Of a DNA stretch of 64,000 nt, positions 58,054 through 64,000 are shown one piece after another. This DNA is from Nostoc sp. UHCC 0302 (GTDB lineage: Bacteria > Cyanobacteriota > Cyanobacteriia > Cyanobacteriales > Nostocaceae): assembly GCF_038096175.1 (NCBI RefSeq), contig NZ_CP151099.1, positions 2,482,501-2,546,500 of the forward strand, given 5' to 3'. The position numbers and the translations under genes were made by a program. A model generated the notes under the pieces. It saw only the letters and a list, made by a program, of their open reading frames with translations. It did not search any database and was not told where the DNA came from. Position 1 is the first letter of the stretch. Each line of letters starts with the position of its first letter.

Positions 58054-59727
58054 ATGTTAGTTCTTCATTCTCTGGCACATTTTATTGACATCAATTCTGT
58101 AGTCAGTAACTTATCTGTTAGCTATTACTATCAGGGGCGTTGTCCTCATACTGGCGAACTACTGAAACTGCCTCGCACCTTAATTGCTGAAGCGATCGCT
58201 TATGGTTTGATGCAACAACTGGCAAAAAATGACTGCTATGAACGTGAAGGCAAGATGTATGGGGTATTACTCGTTGAACTGCCTGATGGCGAACAACGGG
58301 TACTCAAAGCCTTTTCCGGTCTTCTGCGTGGTGAGAGCCTAGTTGAAGGTTGGGTTCCGTCAATTCCAGGACGAGACGAAGTTGTCTTAGAAGAAGCCCG
58401 TACCTTGGCAGAACTGGATACTATCAAGCAGGAACTCATTAGCCTAAAGCAACTTCCAGAACGTCAGCAATACGAAACCTTGTCTAGTGAGTTTGAGCAG
58501 CAGTTACGAGCAATGAGCGATCGCCATCGCGATTCCAAACATCAACGTCACGAAAAACGCCTACTCCTTTCCCAAACACTTAATGGGGAGCTACTGACAA
58601 CTGCTCTTGAACAACTTGAGGTACAAAGCCGTCAGCATGGAATTGAGCGAAGGCAACTTAAACGCCAGCAAAATAGTACATTGCAGCCACTCCAGCAGCG
58701 GATTTTAACGGCAGATGCACGGATTCGCGAACTAAAACAACAGCGTCAAGCACTCTCTCGTCAGCTACAAGCTCAAATGCACGCTGCCTACAGCCTGACT
58801 AATTTTTCTGGGGAATCTCTATCGCTACAACAATTGATGCCAGCAGGCTCCATACCCACTGGTACGGGGGAATGTTGTGCGCCAAAGTTACTGCATTACG
58901 CGGCGACACATGGACTTAAACCACTAGCAATGGCGGAATTTTGGTGGGGAGCTTCCTCAGCAAATCAAGACAAAATCCAGGGACAATTCTATGGAGCTTG
59001 TGCCGAGCGTTGCCAGCCATTAATGGGGTTTTTACTGTCAGGATTGCCTGACAAAGGAAGAGGGGGAAAAAATCATTTTCTCACTGCCTCTTTTGCTGAA
59101 CTACCTATTATTTATGAAGATGAATGGTTGATTGCTATAAACAAACCCGCAGGATTACTATCGGTTCCAGGTCGTTATCTTAACAACCAAGATAGTGTGG
59201 TGAGTCGCTTGCGTCATTTATTAGCTGATGGCATGGGACTTAATGCTGTGCATAGGCTAGATCAGGAAACATCTGGTATTCTTTTACTGGCTCGCGATTC
59301 CCAAACTTATCGGCAACTAAGTCAGCAGTTTCAAGAGCGGCAGGTTTACAAGCTATATGAAGCTGTACTTTGCGGTTCTTTGACAATTGCTCAAGGTGCA
59401 ATTGAACTACCACTGTGGGGAAATCCTGAGAATCGCCCTTATCAACAAGTTAATTGGCAGCGTGGCAAATCTAGCTTGACAAACTTCCGAGTGATATCGA
59501 GAGAAGGAAACTATACTCGTGTAGAGTTTATGCCATTAACAGGGCGCACCCATCAACTGAGGGTTCACGCTGCTGATTCACTAGGACTTGGCATACCTAT
59601 TTTAGGCGATCGCCTTTATGGATGCTCTACATCTGCCAATAGATTACATTTACACGCTAGGGAAATTCACTTTGAGCATCCGCAGTTAAAAGAAACTCTC
59701 CGCTTACAGGCAAAAACGCCATTTTAA
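58054..59727 (+). CDS. RluA-family RNA pseudouridine synthase with long N-terminal extension (557 aa)
   Basis: The C-terminal 200 residues are an RluA-type synthase: LLSVPGRYL, the catalytic aspartate in HRLDQETSGILLLARD, and the RTHQLRVH motif. It isomerises uridine in rRNA or tRNA. The N-terminal 340 residues include a start domain (YYYQGRCPHTGELLKLP), a charged coiled coil (about 130-250) and a Cys-containing domain (GECCAPKLLHYAATHG and YGACAERCQPLMGF). This extended layout is also found in other bacteria. Cys pairs could bind metal, but this is inference. The RNA target is unknown. Confidence 0.92.
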   Translation: MLVLHSLAHFIDINSVVSNLSVSYYYQGRCPHTGELLKLPRTLIAEAIAYGLMQQLAKNDCYEREGKMYGVLLVELPDGEQRVLKAFSGLLRGESLVEGWVPSIPGRDEVVLEEARTLAELDTIKQELISLKQLPERQQYETLSSEFEQQLRAMSDRHRDSKHQRHEKRLLLSQTLNGELLTTALEQLEVQSRQHGIERRQLKRQQNSTLQPLQQRILTADARIRELKQQRQALSRQLQAQMHAAYSLTNFSGESLSLQQLMPAGSIPTGTGECCAPKLLHYAATHGLKPLAMAEFWWGASSANQDKIQGQFYGACAERCQPLMGFLLSGLPDKGRGGKNHFLTASFAELPIIYEDEWLIAINKPAGLLSVPGRYLNNQDSVVSRLRHLLADGMGLNAVHRLDQETSGILLLARDSQTYRQLSQQFQERQVYKLYEAVLCGSLTIAQGAIELPLWGNPENRPYQQVNWQRGKSSLTNFRVISREGNYTRVEFMPLTGRTHQLRVHAADSLGLGIPILGDRLYGCSTSANRLHLHAREIHFEHPQLKETLRLQAKTPF

Positions 59728-60349
59728 TCTCAGAGTAAATATACTGTTTTAACAATGGCGATCGCTTACCCCCAGGTTCAATAAAAATGAACTAGGTTTT
59801 TTAACTCACTACAAAGCGATGCAGCACAGTCTTGGGATTTTCTACGCCACTTGCTTTTCCTGTCCCAGACCAAGGCGAAGAAGCCGGGAAACTCTTCCAA
59901 GGCAGTGGCTTACCAGAAGTGAAATTTAGTAAATGCACCCAAGACACTCCTTTGCACAGTATAAGTTTAGCAGAACTTTTTTCGGAAATAAAGTAACTGG
60001 CTATACCAAGGATCTGACGCGTCTAGACATTTTTCACAAAATCTCAAATCCAAACTACTCGTCAAACAACATTGCAGTGTCATGCCAATTAAAAATTAAA
60101 AATGTAAAATTAAAAATTGCAAGACGCTCTCTAAGACTCGCTCTATCTATGCCGTTGGCGCAACTTCTCGTAGAGAAGGCTTTACGCTGTGCTATCAGTG
60201 GGGGCTTGTACCCAAAATTAATTAAAAATTATTCTTATTCTTAATTTTTAATTTTTAATTTTTAGTTAAAACTGGTCAGCAGTTCATAATCAGCTCTTTC
60301 ATACTTAGTTAATAGCTGATTTGCTTTTCAGAGTAATTTTGACCACTGG
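59728..60349. other. Gene-poor stretch with repeats
   Basis: The stretch contains a HIP1-like site near 59760, AT-rich repeats of the AAAATTAAAAATT type (60085-60120 and 60218-60265), and a REP-like patch near 60125-60185. A minus-strand frame of about 75 codons without a start (59805-60030) is present but unrecognised. Confidence 0.5.
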
Positions 60350-60510
60350 TTCACTACAAAAAATGTGGGCAAAGGCACAGATTAGGACTGGCTATTGCCC
60401 GTCAAATTGTCATTGAACGATATCGAGTCACGATTGATGTCCAATCATCAACCTTGGGTCAAAATACAGAGTTTGTCATTACTCTGCCCATTAGAGCAGA
60501 AGTAAATTGA
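60350..60510 (+). pseudogene. Histidine-kinase C-terminal remnant (frameshifted HATPase end)
   Basis: The frame opens at 60350 as FTTKNVGKGT, the F-box/G2 end of a histidine-kinase ATPase domain. One base is missing at about 60375. In the shifted frame it continues LGLAIARQIVIERYRVTID to TEFVITLPIRAEVN and a stop at 60510. The H-box, N-box and everything upstream are gone. It resembles the end of kinases such as the 43238-48703 hybrid ([18 protein letters not shown]) but is not a close copy. Confidence 0.85.
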
Positions 60511-60522
60511 GCGTAAAATTTG

Positions 60523-61740
60523 TTACGAATTTTTTGTCAAGAGTTCCACTGCTGCTTCATATTGTAAATCCGCTTCAGTGCCAATCTTTTCGCGGTTAAT
60601 TGGCTCTTGGGGAATCACTTTGTCTGGCTTAATACCTAGTTTGTTAATATCTCGATGCTTGGGTGTTTCATACTTAGCAATTGTTACCGCCAAGCCGGAA
60701 CCATCTGACAATTCAAATAAAGATTGGATTAAGCCTTTACCAAAAGTGGTTTCGCCTACCAAAGTAGCACGACCATTATCTTGCAGTGCGCCAGCAAGAA
60801 TTTCGCTAGCACTGGCAGTTCCTTGATTTACCAAAATCACCAGAGGGTCTTGAGTCAACGCTGGGCCAAATGCATCAAAATTCCCTTGAATACCCTGGCG
60901 ATTAACGGTATAGACTATCGTGCCAGAGTCTAACCATAAACGGGCAATTTCGATTCCTGCCTGCAACAGCCCTCCAGGATTATTTCGTAAATCCAAAATA
61001 TAGGCAGCAGCACCTTTTTTTTCTAGACTAGAAATAGCGTGTGCTAATTCCATTGAGGCATTGGCATTAAATTGAGTGAGGCGAAGATAGCCAATGGGTG
61101 TACCCTGCGGCGAAACCCGCAGTTCTGAGATTACAGGGTTAAGAGCAATGCGATCGCGCACAACTCTAACTTCCGTTTCTCCCTCTCCATCTCGTTCTAT
61201 TACCAAAGTCACAAGACTACCACTCGGGCCGCGCATTCTAGCCGCTGCTTCGTCGAGAGTCAGATTTTCTGTGGAAATGCCTTCAATTTTGAGAATGCGA
61301 TCGCGTGGTCTAATTCCGGCTTTATCTGCGGGTGAACCCGCTATGGGAGACACCACTTCCAACCTACCGTTCTCTGGATTCAAAGCAATTTGCAATCCCA
61401 CCCCCGTCAATTCCCCAGAAGTATTAACCTGTAAACTACGGTACTGCTCCGGGTCTAAAAAGCGGGTAAAAGGGTCATCAAGGCTCTTGAGCATCTTCTG
61501 AATTGCCCCGTAAGCTGCTTCATTGTTTTGCAGTGGCTTCTCTAAAGCCTTTTGTCTTACTGCCGTCCAGTTTTGATGATTAAATGTCTCATCCAAATAA
61601 GTGCGATTGACAATTCGCCACACTTCTGATAGAAGCTTTTGCTCATTAGTCAAAGCTGCTGCTGGTTGAATGAATGCGCCCAGCATCAAGCAAACTGCTA
61701 CTAGCAGTGAAAATCCTAGCCGAAAAAACTTTGTGTGCAT
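60523..61740 (-). CDS. ctpA: Carboxyl-terminal processing protease CtpA (S41 family)
   Basis: It is a lumenal or periplasmic Ser/Lys protease. CtpA cleaves the C-terminal extension of the photosystem II D1 precursor. The N-terminus (from MHTKFFRLG) is a signal peptide with LLVAVCLMLGAF and a PAAA-like cleavage site. A PDZ domain follows (about 100-180; LTGVGLQIAL, SPADKAGIRPRDRIL). The S41 catalytic serine is in GTASASEILAG and the lysine in TTFGKGLIQ. I prefer the ATG at 61740, giving 405 aa, because it puts the basic n-region directly before the hydrophobic core. The frame is open to an ATG at 61773. CtpB or CtpC paralogues are alternatives. It diverges from petB-petD. Confidence 0.9.
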   Translation of the reverse strand: MHTKFFRLGFSLLVAVCLMLGAFIQPAAALTNEQKLLSEVWRIVNRTYLDETFNHQNWTAVRQKALEKPLQNNEAAYGAIQKMLKSLDDPFTRFLDPEQYRSLQVNTSGELTGVGLQIALNPENGRLEVVSPIAGSPADKAGIRPRDRILKIEGISTENLTLDEAAARMRGPSGSLVTLVIERDGEGETEVRVVRDRIALNPVISELRVSPQGTPIGYLRLTQFNANASMELAHAISSLEKKGAAAYILDLRNNPGGLLQAGIEIARLWLDSGTIVYTVNRQGIQGNFDAFGPALTQDPLVILVNQGTASASEILAGALQDNGRATLVGETTFGKGLIQSLFELSDGSGLAVTIAKYETPKHRDINKLGIKPDKVIPQEPINREKIGTEADLQYEAAVELLTKNS

Positions 61741-61773
61741 GAACCCCATTTTGAATTTCAACTCAACCCACAT

Positions 61774-62160
61774 TGCCTAGAATTGCCTAATTGCCTTGTT
61801 GTTTATGAAATCTATCTCTCGACTATGTTACTTTTTTTATAGAAGTGGTGCATTGCTTTAATCAAGTTGTTAAGTCAGCTGGTTGCAGTAAATCCCGCTC
61901 CACAAAGGATAAAATCTACTTTGTGACCACCATTTTTGGTGTTGAATTGCAAAGGGATCGCAATATATTCCATGTTTACAGAGTGTTAAGTTTCTTAAAA
62001 CTGGGAATGCTCACCAAAGCTAACAAGCAAAAGGACAAATCACTCTTTGGCAAAATCCCAAAATTGTTAATTGGGAGAGAAGTATGAGCGGCAGCTATTG
62101 CCAATCAAAACTTCGGACTTTTTAATCAACCGCAACCGATTTTGAGGAACTTGAGATTGT
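61774..62160. promoter_or_regulatory. Divergent spacer between ctpA and petB
   Basis: About 390 bases hold the promoters of ctpA (minus) and petBD (plus). An open frame of 80 codons starting with TTG lies on the plus strand, but it has no recognisable domain. I see no clear operator. Confidence 0.4.
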
Positions 62161-62808
62161 ATGGCTAACGTTTATGACTGGTTTGAGGAACGCTTGGAGA
62201 TTCAGGCGATCGCTGAAGACGTAACCAGCAAGTATGTCCCTCCCCATGTCAATATCTTTTACTGTCTGGGTGGAATTACCCTAACTTGCTTTCTCATCCA
62301 GTTTGCCACTGGATTTGCCATGACATTCTACTACAAGCCAACAGTCACCGAAGCTTACTCCTCGGTGCAGTACATCATGAATGAAGTCAACTTCGGCTGG
62401 CTAATTCGCTCCGTCCACCGCTGGTCTGCCAGCATGATGGTGTTAATGATGATTTTGCACACCTTCCGGGTTTACCTGACTGGTGGTTTCAAAAAGCCCC
62501 GCGAATTGACCTGGATAAGTGGTGTGATCTTGGCAGTAATCACCGTTTCCTTTGGCGTGACTGGCTACTCTCTGCCTTGGGATCAAGTTGGCTACTGGGC
62601 TGTAAAAATCGTCAGCGGCGTACCAGAAGCAATTCCTGTAGTTGGTGTTCTAATCTCTGACCTGCTACGCGGCGGTTCTAGTGTTGGACAAGGAACACTA
62701 ACTCGCTATTACAGCGCACACACCTTTGTGCTGCCTTGGTTGATTGCAGTCTTCATGCTGTTTCACTTCTTGATGATTCGCAAACAAGGTATTTCTGGGC
62801 CTTTGTAA
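62161..62808 (+). CDS. petB: Cytochrome b6 (PetB)
   Basis: This is the core heme-bearing subunit of the cytochrome b6f complex in thylakoids. The 215-aa length is canonical. The heme-ci cysteine is in [12 protein letters not shown] (residue 35). The b-heme histidines are in [18 protein letters not shown] and [12 protein letters not shown]...FHFLM. Four transmembrane helices are present. It is followed by petD after 234 bases, an operon-like order typical of cyanobacteria. Electrons from plastoquinol pass through it to the Rieske protein and the high-potential chain. Confidence 0.98.
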   Translation: MANVYDWFEERLEIQAIAEDVTSKYVPPHVNIFYCLGGITLTCFLIQFATGFAMTFYYKPTVTEAYSSVQYIMNEVNFGWLIRSVHRWSASMMVLMMILHTFRVYLTGGFKKPRELTWISGVILAVITVSFGVTGYSLPWDQVGYWAVKIVSGVPEAIPVVGVLISDLLRGGSSVGQGTLTRYYSAHTFVLPWLIAVFMLFHFLMIRKQGISGPL

Positions 62809-63042
62809 TCTCGGCTATTAGCGAAACACAAAAGTTTTCAGTTTCCAGATGGAGTTGTTTGTTTTAAACTTATGAAAAATAAGAATCTAGCCACAAATAA
62901 GTTACAAGAAAACAAGCACTTACATCTGAAGCTGAAAACTGTAGACCACCTCAAAGCGGCTTGCCGCAGACTAGGTTTGCCTGAAAGCTGACAGTATTCG
63001 CAAATGCCATAATTCAAGTTAAGTAGGAGAACACATAAAAAA

Positions 63043-63525
63043 ATGGCAACACAAAAAAAACCTGATCTGAGCGATCCTACGTTAAGAGCCAAACTCGCCA
63101 AAGGCATGGGCCACAACTACTATGGCGAACCTGCTTGGCCTAATGACCTACTTTACGTATTTCCAATCGTAATCATGGGTTCGTTCGCTGCTATTGTGGC
63201 TCTAGCTGTGCTAGATCCCGCTGGAACCGGTGAGCCAGCAAATCCTTTTGCCACCCCCTTGGAAATTTTGCCAGAGTGGTACTTGTTTCCTGTATTCCAG
63301 ATTTTGCGATCGCTTCCTAACAAACTTTTAGGAGTGTTAGCAATGGCATCTGTACCTCTGGGCTTGATCCTCGTTCCCTTTATTGAGAACGTCAACAAGT
63401 TCCAAAACCCCTTCCGCCGTCCAGTTGCAACCACAGTGTTCCTCTTTGGCACTCTGGTGACTCTATGGCTAGGTATCGGTGCAGCCTTACCATTAGATAA
63501 GTCTCTGACCTTGGGACTTTTCTAA
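63043..63525 (+). CDS. petD: Cytochrome b6f complex subunit IV (PetD)
   Basis: The 160-aa protein has three transmembrane helices and the quinol-site PEWY motif in [13 protein letters not shown]. The N-terminus ([18 protein letters not shown]) matches cyanobacterial PetD. It completes, with PetB, the equivalent of mitochondrial cytochrome b. The 234-base spacer after petB is longer than usual but shows no terminator with a T run, so cotranscription is likely. Confidence 0.98.
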   Translation: MATQKKPDLSDPTLRAKLAKGMGHNYYGEPAWPNDLLYVFPIVIMGSFAAIVALAVLDPAGTGEPANPFATPLEILPEWYLFPVFQILRSLPNKLLGVLAMASVPLGLILVPFIENVNKFQNPFRRPVATTVFLFGTLVTLWLGIGAALPLDKSLTLGLF

Positions 63526-63736
63526 ATTAGTCACGACAAACTGTTTTGACGCCTGTGAGTTTCAAGAGTATATATTTAGGTATGCTTTTGATAAAATTAA
63601 CAGGCGTCAATTTTAATAGTCCTGATAGAATCTAAGATTTTAAGTTTTGGATTAAAATGGTATTCCAGAAGCTAAAATCGCTAAAAGTCAACAAATACAA
63701 ACAATTTTCACTTACTTATTATTCAAGTCACGGTCA

Positions 63737-64000
63737 ATGCTTAGCGCAATGCAGCAAGACCATCTGACGGTGAAGAGCGAACTCAAGCTCCTAAACCAAG
63801 TACAACAATGGTTTGATCAATTTTGTCGGCAACATTTGTCTCAACTCGGCTGGTCACCAACCCAACTTTCTTGCCTCAAATTAGCATTAGCAGAAGGTTT
63901 TACCAACGCTGTTCGTCATGCCCATCACGCTTTACCACCGGAAACAACCATAGAAATTGACATTTGTCTATGGATTGACCGATTAGAAATTAAAATTTGG
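63737..64000 (+). CDS. Anti-sigma-factor-type serine kinase/ATPase (HATPase_c), partial at right edge
   Basis: An open frame from an ATG at 63737 runs to the end of the window (88 codons). It reads as the N-terminal part of an RsbW/SpoIIAB-like ATPase: a helix with LNQVQQWFDQFC, then the N-box-like ALAEGFTNAVRHAHH, then strands TIEIDICLWIDRLEIKI. Such proteins phosphorylate anti-sigma-factor antagonists in partner-switching systems. The G-boxes lie beyond the edge. Confidence 0.85.
   Translation, partial: MLSAMQQDHLTVKSELKLLNQVQQWFDQFCRQHLSQLGWSPTQLSCLKLALAEGFTNAVRHAHHALPPETTIEIDICLWIDRLEIKIW

Noticed and set aside
59805-60030. Minus-strand open stretch of about 75 codons ending KTVLHRFVVS
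   Set aside because: There is no start codon and no recognised family. It may be a remnant but cannot be supported.
61845-62087. 80-codon plus-strand frame between ctpA and petB
   Set aside because: It starts with TTG, shows no domain or ribosome-binding site, and lies in a promoter region.
1-64000. tRNA, rRNA and CRISPR genes
   Set aside because: I looked for T-loop-like motifs, rRNA signatures and spaced repeats by eye and found none. A tRNAscan or Infernal run would be decisive.

Overview
The window comes from a filamentous, heterocyst-type cyanobacterium of the Nostoc/Anabaena group. This rests on petB-petD, chlP, acsF, a phycobilin-type heme oxygenase, many HIP1 octamers (GCGATCGC), 7-bp tandem repeats and GC-rich palindromes in AT-rich spacers, and a giant Ser/Thr-kinase/histidine-kinase hybrid. 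The species cannot be fixed from sequence alone.

Region 1 (1-29089, all biosynthetic genes on the minus strand) is a large lipid/polyketide locus. In transcription order it has five genes resembling the heterocyst-glycolipid (hgl) and PUFA (pfa) synthases: KS-AT-ACP, a non-catalytic KR half, KR-DH, a cysteine-less KS (chain-length-factor-like)-AT-double DH, and a PfaD-type FMN enoyl reductase. A free ACP and at least three modular type I PKS proteins follow: KS-AT-DH-KR-ACP, KS-AT-KR-ACP, and a KS-AT protein that runs off the left edge. Terminal peptides suggest that the modular proteins dock in gene order. My reading is that an iterative reducing synthase makes a fatty chain, the free ACP hands it on, and the modules extend it with malonyl units. 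No hetN, hetI, hglB/hetM, thioesterase or PPTase gene is visible. An Rpn-type nuclease gene, itself broken by an IS5-like element, sits between the second and third modular PKS genes.

Region 2 (29900-43000) is mixed: a lone cysA-like ABC ATPase, an unusual 833-aa RTX protein built of about 20 YD/calcium-loop repeats, chlP, a membrane-anchored esterase, arfB, a small 2TM protein, a creatininase-family hydrolase, a ROK sugar kinase and a membrane-tethered SDR. Two plus-strand terminators between 38.2 and 39.1 kb have no plus-strand gene before them.

Region 3 (43200-54250) has the 1821-aa kinase hybrid, then cydA without cydB, acsF (minus), heme oxygenase and hemN. The last four form a plausible low-oxygen tetrapyrrole and respiration island: the diiron cyclase isoform, a heme oxygenase and the oxygen-independent coproporphyrinogen oxidase keep pigment synthesis going when O2 is scarce.

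Region 4 (54300-64000) has a short gene for a double-glycine-leader, glycine-rich peptide, a GlsB-like membrane protein, a manganese catalase, a DUF3891 protein, a candidate small RNA with a good promoter and terminator, an extended RluA-type pseudouridine synthase, a histidine-kinase remnant, ctpA (minus), petB, petD and the start of an anti-sigma-factor-type ATPase cut by the right edge. No tRNA, rRNA or CRISPR array was seen.
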